Shown here in pieces: positions 8,998 through 15,627 of a DNA stretch of 15,627 nucleotides. The first letter of the stretch is position 1. Each line of letters opens with the position of its first letter. This DNA is from JAFALX01 sp036378495 (GTDB lineage Bacteria; Chloroflexota; Dormibacteria; Aeolococcales; Aeolococcaceae). The stretch is taken from positions 1-15,627 of the forward strand of contig DASUWI010000046.1 of the NCBI GenBank assembly GCA_036378495.1. Reading direction: 5' to 3'. The notes below the pieces were generated by a model. The model saw nothing but the letters and a program-made list of their open reading frames with translations. It was not told the origin of the DNA and did not search any database. A program made the translations under genes and the position numbers.

Positions 8998-10253
8998 CGG
9001 TCGACGTCTCCGAGGATGATGTCGATTGAGCCGATCACAGCGACCACGTCCGCGATCAGCTCGCCCTTCACCATGTGCGGGAGCGAGCTCAGGTTGCTGA
9101 ACGAGGGTGCGCGCACCTTGCAGCGATACGGCCGGTTGCTGCCATCACTGACCAGATAGAAGCCGAGCTCGCCGCGGGGCGATTCGACCGCCTGGTACAC
9201 CTGGCCGGGCGGTGGCCGGAATCCCTCGGTGACCAGCTTGAAGTGATGGATCAGCGATTCCATGCTTGTGTTGATCTCGTTGCGCGGCGGCATCGCCACC
9301 CGGCGGTCGCTCGTGTTGACCGGCCCCCCGGGAAGCGTGTCCAGCGCCTGCTTGACGATCTGCAGCGACTCGCGCATCTCCTGCATGCGCACCAGGTAGC
9401 GGTCGTAGATGTCGCCGTTTCCCCCGATGGGGACGTCGAACTCGTACTGCTCGTAGCCGCTGTACGGCTTCGCCTTGCGCAGGTCGTAGGGGACGCCGCT
9501 GCCGCGGAGCACGGGACCGCTGGCCCCGTATGCCATGGCGTCCTCGGCGCTGATCACGCCGAGCCCGATCGTGCGCTCACGGAAGATCGGGTTCTTGGTG
9601 AGCAGCAGTTCGTGCTCGTCGATGCGGCGGGGAAAGGTCTCGACGACGTCGGCGACCAGGCTGTAGAACTCGTCGGGCACGTCGGCAACCATCCCGCCGA
9701 CGCGGATGAACGACGTGTGCATGCGCACGCCCGAGATCAGCTCGTTGATGTCGAGGATCCGCTCGCGGTCACGCCACGCGTAGAGGAACGGGGTGGTGGC
9801 GCCGAGGTCGAGCGCGGTCGTGCCATACCAGAGCAGGTGGCTGGCCACGCGCGTCAGCTCGCACAGGATCACGCGCAGGGCCTGTGCGCGCGGTGGCACC
9901 TCGATGCCGAGCAGCCGCTCGGCCGCCAGGGCGAAGCCGAGGTTGTTGAACGGCGGCGAGAGGTAGTCCATGCGGTCCGTGTACGGGATGCACTGCTGGT
10001 AGTTGTGACGCTCGTAATCCTTCTCGAACCCGGTGTGCAGGTAGCCGATGTCCGGCCTGCACACCTTGACCACCTCGCCGTCGAGCTCGAGCAGCAGGCG
10101 CAGCACCCCATGCGTCGACGGGTGCTGCGGGCCCATGTTGAGCTCCATCGTGCTGTCGTCCAGCTGCACGATGTCGACGTTGTCGAGCCCGGAGCGCTCC
10201 TCGTGCGCGTCGAGATGCTCCGGCGGCTGCTGCAGCGGCGGCAGCGTGGTCAT
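8994..10253 (-). CDS. nuoD: NADH-quinone oxidoreductase subunit D (49-kDa quinone-site subunit)
   Basis: The 419-residue protein is the NiFe-hydrogenase-like large subunit that, with NuoB, forms the quinone-reduction site. Signatures: NMGPQHPSTHGVLRL (39-53, with the quinone-site loop histidines H44 and H48), PDIGYLHTGFEKDYE (67-81), YTDRMDYLSP (91-100), MESLIHHFKLVTEGF and the C-terminal IGSIDIILGDVDR. The ATG at 10253 overlaps the nuoC stop as ATGA; longer upstream extension in the same frame would run inside nuoC and is not supported. A short, variable roughly 33-residue N-terminal leader precedes the conserved region. Confidence 0.97.
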   Translation of the reverse strand: MTTLPPLQQPPEHLDAHEERSGLDNVDIVQLDDSTMELNMGPQHPSTHGVLRLLLELDGEVVKVCRPDIGYLHTGFEKDYERHNYQQCIPYTDRMDYLSPPFNNLGFALAAERLLGIEVPPRAQALRVILCELTRVASHLLWYGTTALDLGATTPFLYAWRDRERILDINELISGVRMHTSFIRVGGMVADVPDEFYSLVADVVETFPRRIDEHELLLTKNPIFRERTIGLGVISAEDAMAYGASGPVLRGSGVPYDLRKAKPYSGYEQYEFDVPIGGNGDIYDRYLVRMQEMRESLQIVKQALDTLPGGPVNTSDRRVAMPPRNEINTSMESLIHHFKLVTEGFRPPPGQVYQAVESPRGELGFYLVSDGSNRPYRCKVRAPSFSNLSSLPHMVKGELIADVVAVIGSIDIILGDVDR

Positions 10254-10825
10254 CGGGTTTCGCCCGGCAGATCGCGCGGACGCTCCGCTTCGGGAAGCGC
10301 CCACTCGAGGTTGTGCGTGAACGCGATGGGCTCGCCGAATGACACGTAGTCCTTGCGCAGCGGGTGCCCCTCCCAGTCGAGCGGCAGCAGGATGCGCCTC
10401 AGGTCGTGGTGCCCCTCGAAGACGATGCCGAGCAGGTCGTAGCACTCGCGCTCGTGCCAGTCCATCCCGGCCCAGACCGACTCCAGGCTGGGCACGCGAG
10501 GATCGTCATCGGGCACCTGCACGATCAGCCTGCAGGTGTCGTTGTGCTGCAGGGAGCGGAGCTCGTACACGACGTCGTACCGCGGCTCCTCCGGCTCGCG
10601 GTCCGGCCAGTCGACGGCGGTGACGAACACGGGCATGGTGTACGCCGCGTCCGGATGGTCACGCAGCAGCGTCGCCGCCTGCACCAGCGACTCGCGCTGC
10701 ACCCAGGTGATCTCCTCGCTCTCGGCAACGCTGCGGCGTGCCACGGAGTCGGGCAGCTCACGCGTCAGCAGGTTGGCCGCGCGAGTGCCGCTGACCGGGC
10801 GGGCGGCGTCCGGCGAGAGACCCAT
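10250..10825 (-). CDS. nuoC: NADH-quinone oxidoreductase subunit C (30-kDa subunit)
   Basis: The 191-residue protein matches NuoC, a structural subunit of the peripheral arm that stabilises NuoD. The diagnostic block is DWHERECYDLLGIVFEGH (122-139) followed by DLRRILLPLDWEGHPLRKDY (141-160). It is a stand-alone subunit, not the NuoCD fusion of enterobacteria. The ATG at 10825 lies 8 bp after nuoB and has AGGGG about 10 nt upstream on the minus strand, overlapping the nuoB stop region. It ends with a 4-bp overlap with nuoD. Confidence 0.96.
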   Translation of the reverse strand: MGLSPDAARPVSGTRAANLLTRELPDSVARRSVAESEEITWVQRESLVQAATLLRDHPDAAYTMPVFVTAVDWPDREPEEPRYDVVYELRSLQHNDTCRLIVQVPDDDPRVPSLESVWAGMDWHERECYDLLGIVFEGHHDLRRILLPLDWEGHPLRKDYVSFGEPIAFTHNLEWALPEAERPRDLPGETR

Positions 10826-10833
10826 GACGCGCG

Positions 10834-11388
10834 TCAGCCCCTGAGCGACGCGGGCCGCTCGCCTGCGATCTTCTTCTGCAGCTTGATGACGGCGTCGATC
10901 AGGCCTTCAGGCCGGGGCGGGCAGCCGGGCAGGTAGACGTCGACGGGAACCACCTTGTCGACGCCCTGGATGATCGCGTAGTTGTTGAACATGCCGCCGC
11001 TGGATGCGCATGCGCCCATGCTGATGACCCACTTGGGCTCGGGCATCTGGTCGTATATCTGGCGCAGCACCGGTCCCATCTTCTGCGAGACGCGGCCCGC
11101 CACGATCATCACGTCCGCCTGTCGCGGAGACGAGCGGAACACCTCGGCGCCGAACCGCGACAGGTCGTAGCGCGACGACGCGGTGGCCATCATCTCGATG
11201 GCGCAGCAGGCGAGCCCGAACTGCGTGGGCCACAGCGAGCTGTAGCGCCCCCATTGCACGAGATTCTCCAGCGTCGTTGTGATGATCCCGGCGCGCGCCG
11301 CCTCCCGCTCCCATACCCCCGTGCGCGGGAGCGCAACCGTCCCGGCATCGGAGCTCGCCCGCAGCACGCGCGTGCCGTTCAATCCCAC
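10834..11388 (-). CDS. nuoB: NADH-quinone oxidoreductase subunit B (N2 cluster subunit)
   Basis: The 184-residue protein carries the terminal 4Fe-4S cluster N2, which reduces quinone. Ligands are the tandem cysteines C61 and C62 (GLACCAIEMM), C127 (GACASSGG) and C156 (LPGCPPRPEG). The start is GTG at 11388, chosen because minus-strand AAGGGAG (11396-11402) lies 7 nt upstream; a TTG at 11382 overlapping the nuoA stop and a GTG at 11367 lack suitably spaced sites. With this start the gene overlaps nuoA by 10 bp. The frame stays open upstream to 11781, but that extension is antiparallel to no family feature and lies within nuoA in another frame. Confidence 0.95.
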   Translation of the reverse strand: MGLNGTRVLRASSDAGTVALPRTGVWEREAARAGIITTTLENLVQWGRYSSLWPTQFGLACCAIEMMATASSRYDLSRFGAEVFRSSPRQADVMIVAGRVSQKMGPVLRQIYDQMPEPKWVISMGACASSGGMFNNYAIIQGVDKVVPVDVYLPGCPPRPEGLIDAVIKLQKKIAGERPASLRG

Positions 11389-11735
11389 CGCAGCGCTCCC
11401 TTGCGCCACACGTAGACCAGCCCGACGAGCAGCACCAGTACGAAAATGCCCATCTCGATGATCCCGAAGACCTTCAGCTGGCGAACGATCGTCGCCCACG
11501 GGAAGATGAAGATCGACTCGACGTCGAAGATGATGAAGAGCATCGCGGTGACGTAGAAGCTCACCGAGAAGCGCCGCCGCGCCGATTCGCGCGGCACGAT
11601 GCCGGATTCGTACGGCAGATCCTTCGCCGCAGACGGCCGCTTGGGGCCGAGAAGCGCGCTCAGCGCCGGGACGCCGACGGCGAACGCCGCGACAAAGCCA
11701 AGGAAGACGAGGATCGGCGCATAGTCCGATAGCAC
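11379..11735 (-). CDS. nuoA: NADH-quinone oxidoreductase subunit A
   Basis: The 118-residue protein has three membrane helices, as in NuoA, which anchors the quinone chamber together with NuoH and NuoJ. The conserved acidic pair D71 and E73 lies in IIFDVESIFIFPWA; the loop motif is DLPYESG (39-45). The GTG at 11735 gives the correct family N-terminus (VLSDYAPILVFLGF); an open frame upstream to 11822 encodes no family-like sequence. A TAGGAT box ends 8 nt before the GTG, suggesting a leaderless transcript and placing the promoter of the whole nuo operon here. It is the first gene of the operon. Confidence 0.95.
   Translation of the reverse strand: MLSDYAPILVFLGFVAAFAVGVPALSALLGPKRPSAAKDLPYESGIVPRESARRRFSVSFYVTAMLFIIFDVESIFIFPWATIVRQLKVFGIIEMGIFVLVLLVGLVYVWRKGALRWD
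11396..11402 (-). promoter_or_regulatory. nuoB Shine-Dalgarno (inside the nuoA 3' end)
   Basis: AAGGGAG on the minus strand, 7 nt before GTG 11388, is the best ribosome binding site in the operon and decides between three possible nuoB starts. Confidence 0.65.
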
Positions 11736-11743
11736 TGCCCTCG

Positions 11744-11749
11744 ATCCTA
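11744..11749 (-). promoter_or_regulatory. Putative -10 box of the nuo operon promoter
   Basis: Minus-strand TAGGAT fits the TAnnnT form of actinobacterial -10 boxes and ends 8 nt before the nuoA GTG, so the transcript would begin at or next to the start codon. No good -35 element is visible at 16-18 nt. An alternative is a leadered transcript from further upstream, with GAGGG (too close to the GTG, 2 nt) as a poor ribosome site. Confidence 0.4.
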
Positions 11750-11785
11750 ACAAAGGCCCGCGAGCGGGCGACCGAGCCCATTGCC

Positions 11786-11791
11786 TAGGCT
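11786..11791 (+). promoter_or_regulatory. Putative -10 box for the short-chain dehydrogenase gene
   Basis: TAGGCT in the 95-bp divergent gap between nuoA and the dehydrogenase gene. A start site about 7-8 nt downstream would leave a leader of roughly 32 nt carrying AGGA (11816-11819), 11 nt before the ATG. The -35 region is unconvincing. Confidence 0.3.
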
Positions 11792-11830
11792 CTGGCGGAC
11801 AGAATCGACACCAACAGGACACTTACGACG

Positions 11831-12625
11831 ATGACTTCGCGTGTGCCGCCGGACATCCCGGCGCTTGTGACCGGTGCGTCGAGCGGCATCGGCGAGGAGT
11901 TCGCCCGCCGGCTGGCGGCCCGGGGACACCACCTCACCCTGGTCGCCCGCCGCGGAGAGCTCTTGGAGAAGCTGGCCTCGGAGCTCAGCGCGGCGCACTC
12001 GGTGAACGCCGAGACGCTCGTGGCGGACCTGGAGACGGCGCGCGGACGGGAGGCGGTGGCCAGGGTGCTGCGCTCGCGGGCGCCCTGGCTCCTGGTCAAC
12101 AACGCCGGATACGGCAGCCGCGGCCGGCTGGCCGAGCTGGACCCGTCCCGGGAGCAGGCAGAGGTCCAGGTGAACGTCGTCGCGGTGCAGCAGCTGTCGC
12201 TCGCAGCGCTGCGCGGGCTGATCACGGAGCGCCGCGGCGGCATCATCAACGTGGCCAGCACCGCTGCCTTTCAACCGCTGCCCTACATGGCCACGTACGG
12301 CGCCACCAAGGCCTTCATCCTCCATTTCACCGAAGGGCTCGCCTACGAGCTGCGCGGCACCGGGGTGCGCGCGATGGCGCTGTGTCCCGGTCCGGTGGCG
12401 ACCGATTTCCACACCGTGGCGGGGACCGGCGACTACGAACGCCTCTCACGTCCCATGTCCATGAACGCCCAGCGCTGCGTCGCCGACGCCCTCAAGGCCT
12501 TCGACCGCGGTGCCGCGGTGTGCATACCCGGGCTGCTCAACCACGCGCTCTCCGAGGGACCGCGGCTCGCACCCCGCAGCATCGTCCGCCTCGTGACCGG
12601 CCGCATCTTCCAGCCGCCCGGCTAG
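11831..12625 (+). CDS. Short-chain dehydrogenase/reductase (SDR family oxidoreductase)
   Basis: The 264-residue protein is a classical SDR with a Rossmann fold. The cofactor motif TGASSGIG is at residues 14-21, R40-R41 after the second strand suggests NADP(H) preference (inference), NNAG is at 90-93, and the catalytic residues are S143 (INVAST), Y156 and K160 (YGATK), followed by CPGPVATDF (185-193). No signal peptide or membrane segment. The substrate cannot be deduced; uncharacterised SDRs of this type are often annotated as DltE/YqjQ-like. The ATG at 11831 has AGGA 11 nt upstream. It is divergent from nuoA and lies 99 bp upstream of pepN in the same direction, with no evidence that it takes part in complex I function. 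Confidence 0.92.
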   Translation: MTSRVPPDIPALVTGASSGIGEEFARRLAARGHHLTLVARRGELLEKLASELSAAHSVNAETLVADLETARGREAVARVLRSRAPWLLVNNAGYGSRGRLAELDPSREQAEVQVNVVAVQQLSLAALRGLITERRGGIINVASTAAFQPLPYMATYGATKAFILHFTEGLAYELRGTGVRAMALCPGPVATDFHTVAGTGDYERLSRPMSMNAQRCVADALKAFDRGAAVCIPGLLNHALSEGPRLAPRSIVRLVTGRIFQPPG

Positions 12626-12639
12626 GCCGCCCGGCGGCC
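12625..12639 (+). terminator. Weak hairpin after the short-chain dehydrogenase gene
   Basis: GGCCG and CGGCC arms flank CCCGG directly at the TAG stop codon. GC-rich stem, no following T-run, so a classical intrinsic terminator is not supported; it may simply reflect GC-rich composition. Confidence 0.25.
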
Positions 12640-12710
12640 GGCGCGGGGCCGCCTCGTCGCCGTCAGGGTTACATCCTGTTGCGCCGGACCGGATGGGCTG
12701 CCCGCGCTGC

Positions 12711-12716
12711 TACGCT
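12711..12716 (+). promoter_or_regulatory. Putative -10 box for leaderless pepN transcription
   Basis: TACGCT (TAnnnT) ends 8 nt before the ATG at 12725, the same spacing as the nuoA box. No Shine-Dalgarno precedes the ATG, which supports a leaderless start. No clear -35 element. Confidence 0.4.
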
Positions 12717-12724
12717 TGCCTGCG

Positions 12725-15388
12725 ATGGTGTCCTCGACCGTGGAGGCGCCGGCGCCGCACGACAACCTCACCGAGGACGAGGCCAGAGCGCGCGCCTCCC
12801 TCCTATCGAATCTGACCTACGCGGTCACGCTCACGCTTTCCGACGAACCTCACATCGCGACGTTCCTGAGCGAGTCCGAGCTGACCTTCGACGCCGAGTC
12901 GGGCGCCACAACGTTCATCGACCTCGCCGCCGCCGCAGTGGACGCCGTCGAGCTCAACGGCGCGGTGCTGCCGCCTGACGCCTACGCCTTCAACGGGCAC
13001 CGCCTGCAGCTGCCGGGCCTGCGTGCCACCGGGAACCACCTGACAGTGCGCTCGCACTGCGCGTACTCGGTGCACGGCATCGGGATGCACCGCACCATCG
13101 ACCCGGTGGACGGACGCGTCTACGTGTACACGCACTTCGAGCCATTCGACGCGCACAAGGTGTTCGCGTGTTTCGATCAGCCGGATCTCAAGGGCACGGT
13201 GCGGATGACCGTGAAAGCGCCGTCGTCGTGGCGCGTCTGCGGCAACGCGCGGGTGGTGTCCACCGAGGCCGAGGCGGCGGAGACCGTGACACGCTTCAAC
13301 GTGACGCCGCCGCTGCCACCCTACCTGGTCGCGGTCGTCGGCGGCCCCTACCACGTCGTCGCCAGCTCGCACAACGACATCCCGCTCGGGCTCTGGTGCC
13401 GCGAGACCCTGGTGCAGTACCTCGAGGAGCAGGCCGCGGGCATCTTCGAAGTCACGCGCGCCGGGCTCGACTTCTTCGAGGACTACTTCGGCTACCCGTA
13501 TCCATTCGACGAGTACAACCAGCTGCTGGTGCCCGAATTCAACATGGGCGCGATGGAGAACCCGGGCTGCGTCACCTTCAACGAGGCGTACGTGTTCCGG
13601 GGCCGCGCAAGCGAGACGCAGCTGGCGCGCCGCGCCGAGGTCATCCTCCACGAGATGGCGCACGTGTGCGGCTTCGGCGACGTCGTGACCATGCGGTGGT
13701 GGGGGGATCTCTGGCTGAACGAGACGTTCGCCACGTACATGGCGCACCTTGCGATGGCGCGAGTGACACGGTTCACCAACGTGTGGGTCGACTTCGCCAA
13801 CACGGTGAAATCGGTGGCCGCGCGCCAGGACCAGCTGGAGACCACCCACCGCATCGCGGACTTCGTGCCCGACACCGACTCGGTGCGGCAGAACTTCGAC
13901 GGCATCACGTACCACAAGGGCGCCGCCGTGCTGCGCCAGCTGGTCGCGTGGGTGGGCGACGGTTCATTCATGCGCGGCGTGCAGGACTACATGCGGCGGT
14001 ATCGCTGGGGCAACGCGACGCTCAACGACTTCCTGGGTTCCCTCGCCGGCGCGTCGGGACGCGACGTCTCACGCTTCGCCGCGGACTGGCTGCAGACGAC
14101 GGGCATGAACACGCTGCGCCCGCTGGTGAGCGTCGACGACGGCCAGTACGCACAGTTCGCGGTCGAGCAGACCGCGACGCCCTCGCATCCGACGCTTCGC
14201 TCGCATCGCCTCGCCATCGGCCTCTTCGATCGCGACGAGAACGGCGCGCTGCGCCGTCGGCGCGACCTCGAGGTCGACGTCGACGGGCCGCGCACGGAGA
14301 TCCCCGCGCTCGTCGGTGAGCCCGTGGCCGACTTCGTGCTGGTCAACGACTCCGACCTGACGTTCGCCAAGGTGCGCTTCGACGAGCGCTCGGTGGAGAC
14401 GCTGGTCGAGGGCCTCTCCAAGCTCGACGACCCGCTGGCGCGCGCGCTCGCCTGGGCGGCGCTGTGGGACATGACGCGCGATGCCGAGCTGGCGCCGCGC
14501 CGCTACGTCGAGATCGTCGCCCGCCACGCTCCCGGCGAGCAGGAGATCCTGCTGGTGGAGCGCGTGCTGGGTCAGGCGGTCGCCGCCATCGACCAGTTCG
14601 TCGCCCCCGAGTACCGCAGCACGGCGAAGGCCGGGCTGCACCAGGTGGCGATCCAGCAGCTCGGCGCCGTCACCCCCGGCACCGACGTCCAGGGCGCGTG
14701 GTTCCGGTGCGCCGCCGTCACGGCCGAGTCCGACGTGGCGTTGGAGAAGTTCCGCGCACTGCTGGAGGGTGAGTCACAGGTCGAGGGCATCACGGTCGAC
14801 CGCGAGCTGCGCTGGCTCCTCGTGGGTGTGCTCGCCGAAGCGGGCGTGGCGGATCAGGCGCGCATCAACGCCGAGATTCAGCTGGATCCCACGGACATCG
14901 GACGCCGGCGTGGCGCCGCGTGCCTGGCCGCGCGGCCGCTAGCGCAGGCGAAAGAAGACGCCTGGGCCATCGTCACCGAGGCGGACCCGTCGCCGCCGCC
15001 CGAGTGGTACGAGGCGGTGGAGCGTCCGCTGTCGCTCACCGCGATGTCCACGATCATGGCCGGGTACGGCGTGGTCTCCACCGCGGTGGCCGGGTTCATG
15101 CGCGATTGCGATCGAGAGCTGCTGCGGCCGTACGTCGCCCGCTACGCAGCCCATGTGCCTGCGGTGTGGGAGGAGCGCCCGGTCGAGGAGGCGGAGACCT
15201 TCACCCAGCTCATGTTTCCGCGGCTGTTCCCCGATGACCCAACGATTGCGGCCGTCGAGCGGTTGATCGCCGGCGGCGGACTGACTCCGGCGGCAGTGCG
15301 CATCCTTCGCGAGGGTCGCGACGGCCTGCGCCGGGCGCAGCGGGCTCAGGAGGCGGATCGGAGCGCGGCCACCTCGTCGTCGGCGTAG
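12725..15388 (+). CDS. pepN: Aminopeptidase N (M1 family zinc metallopeptidase)
   Basis: The 887-residue protein is an M1 aminopeptidase, which removes N-terminal residues from peptides, probably in the cytoplasm since no signal peptide is visible. Domain order: N-terminal beta saddle, catalytic domain with GAMEN at 275-279, HEMAH at 309-313, proton-donor-type tyrosine Y396 (GITYHKG), then the ERAP1-like helical C-terminal domain. Key oddity: the zinc motif reads HEMAHVCGFGDVVTMRWWGD...NE, with 19 rather than 18 residues between H313 and E333; the usual tryptophan of the HxWFGD segment is replaced by Cys-Gly. The ATG at 12725 is preferred over an in-frame TTG at 12716 because it follows a TAnnnT box by 8 nt. 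The last 43 bp overlap the convergent glycosyltransferase gene. Confidence 0.95.
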   Translation: MVSSTVEAPAPHDNLTEDEARARASLLSNLTYAVTLTLSDEPHIATFLSESELTFDAESGATTFIDLAAAAVDAVELNGAVLPPDAYAFNGHRLQLPGLRATGNHLTVRSHCAYSVHGIGMHRTIDPVDGRVYVYTHFEPFDAHKVFACFDQPDLKGTVRMTVKAPSSWRVCGNARVVSTEAEAAETVTRFNVTPPLPPYLVAVVGGPYHVVASSHNDIPLGLWCRETLVQYLEEQAAGIFEVTRAGLDFFEDYFGYPYPFDEYNQLLVPEFNMGAMENPGCVTFNEAYVFRGRASETQLARRAEVILHEMAHVCGFGDVVTMRWWGDLWLNETFATYMAHLAMARVTRFTNVWVDFANTVKSVAARQDQLETTHRIADFVPDTDSVRQNFDGITYHKGAAVLRQLVAWVGDGSFMRGVQDYMRRYRWGNATLNDFLGSLAGASGRDVSRFAADWLQTTGMNTLRPLVSVDDGQYAQFAVEQTATPSHPTLRSHRLAIGLFDRDENGALRRRRDLEVDVDGPRTEIPALVGEPVADFVLVNDSDLTFAKVRFDERSVETLVEGLSKLDDPLARALAWAALWDMTRDAELAPRRYVEIVARHAPGEQEILLVERVLGQAVAAIDQFVAPEYRSTAKAGLHQVAIQQLGAVTPGTDVQGAWFRCAAVTAESDVALEKFRALLEGESQVEGITVDRELRWLLVGVLAEAGVADQARINAEIQLDPTDIGRRRGAACLAARPLAQAKEDAWAIVTEADPSPPPEWYEAVERPLSLTAMSTIMAGYGVVSTAVAGFMRDCDRELLRPYVARYAAHVPAVWEERPVEEAETFTQLMFPRLFPDDPTIAAVERLIAGGGLTPAAVRILREGRDGLRRAQRAQEADRSAATSSSA

Positions 15389-15627
15389 CCGCACGGCGAC
15401 GGCGCCGGGCGCGCGGCGTCGGTCAGCCGCTCGTAGATCGCCAGCAGCCGGTCGACGGCGCGACTCCACGTGTACCGGGTGGCACGCATCATCGCGGCGG
15501 CGCCCATCCGCTCGCGGCCATCCGGGTCCTCGAGCACCGATGCGATCGCGTCCGCGTAGCGCCGGGGGTCGCGCCCGGGGACCAGGATGCCGGTGACACC
15601 GCTCTCGACGATCTCGGTCAGACCGCC
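15346..15627 (-). CDS. GT4-type glycosyltransferase, C-terminal fragment (cut by window edge)
   Basis: Ninety-three codons are visible; the gene continues beyond base 15627. The translation begins GGLTEIVESGVTGILVPGRD, matching the donor-binding segment of GT-B family 4 glycosyltransferases (E of the E-x7-E motif region: TEIVESGVTGIL), followed by PRRYADAIASVLEDPDGRERMG and a final helix (RYTWSRAVDRLLAIYERL) that packs back on the N-terminal domain. Family placement is firm; the sugar and acceptor cannot be told. The TGA at 15346-15348 lies within the end of pepN, giving a 43-bp tail-to-tail overlap. The last roughly 25 residues (after ERL) are a variable tail. Confidence 0.88.
   Translation of the reverse strand, partial: GGLTEIVESGVTGILVPGRDPRRYADAIASVLEDPDGRERMGAAAMMRATRYTWSRAVDRLLAIYERLTDAARPAPSPCGYADDEVAALRSAS

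Noticed and set aside
11389..11781. Longer nuoB start upstream of 11388
   Set aside because: The upstream extension lies within nuoA in another frame, is Arg/Ala-rich and unlike NuoB, and a strong Shine-Dalgarno supports 11388.
11736..11830. Regulator binding site in the divergent nuoA/dehydrogenase gap
   Set aside because: The CCTAGG palindrome (11785-11790) is only 6 bp and overlaps a possible -10 box; nothing else supports an operator.
12716..12724. TTG start for pepN at 12716
   Set aside because: It overlaps the putative -10 box and has no ribosome site; ATG 12725 is 8 nt after a TAnnnT box.
12382..12978. Plus-strand 198-codon frame bridging the dehydrogenase and pepN genes
   Set aside because: Out of frame with both strongly supported genes and composed of Arg-rich shadow sequence.

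Overview
The window is a high-GC bacterial chromosome segment dominated by a nearly complete complex I operon (NADH:quinone oxidoreductase) on the minus strand. Strong G/C third-position bias, GTG starts, TAnnnT -10 boxes placed for leaderless transcription, and a long aminopeptidase N of the actinobacterial type point to a high-GC lineage. Actinomycetota (for example Thermoleophilia) is the best guess, with other high-GC soil phyla such as Dormibacterota/Chloroflexota possible. No rRNA or other phylogenetic marker settles this.

Layout, in minus-strand transcription order: nuoA (11735-11379), nuoB, nuoC, nuoD, nuoE, nuoF, nuoG and nuoH (5211-4204), then a 463-bp break filled by a palindromic repeat array, then nuoI (3740-3114), nuoJ, a 105-bp break, nuoK, nuoL and the first 66 codons of nuoM, which leaves the window at base 1. 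Most junctions are 4-bp ATGA/GTGA overlaps or gaps of a few bases, so the genes are translationally coupled. Only H/I and J/K are clearly broken. The products build all three modules: NADH input (NuoE, F, G), quinone-reducing arm (NuoB, C, D, I) and membrane proton-pumping arm (NuoA, H, J, K, L, M). All iron-sulfur ligand sets that I checked are intact.

Right of the operon, and divergent from it, lie a short-chain dehydrogenase (11831-12625) and an M1-family aminopeptidase N (12725-15388). The 3' end of a GT4-type glycosyltransferase enters from the right edge on the minus strand and overlaps the end of pepN tail to tail by 43 bp.

The most unusual items are: (1) nine copies of a 22-bp hairpin-forming repeat between nuoH and nuoI, whose last copy supplies the apparent ribosome-binding site and start codon of nuoI; (2) a one-residue insertion inside the otherwise invariant HExxH-x18-E zinc motif of the aminopeptidase; (3) loss of the conserved TM5 glutamate in NuoL; (4) ragged matches to the same repeat at the nuoJ end and in the nuoJ-nuoK gap. 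I see no CRISPR array, transposase, phage gene, tRNA or defence system.
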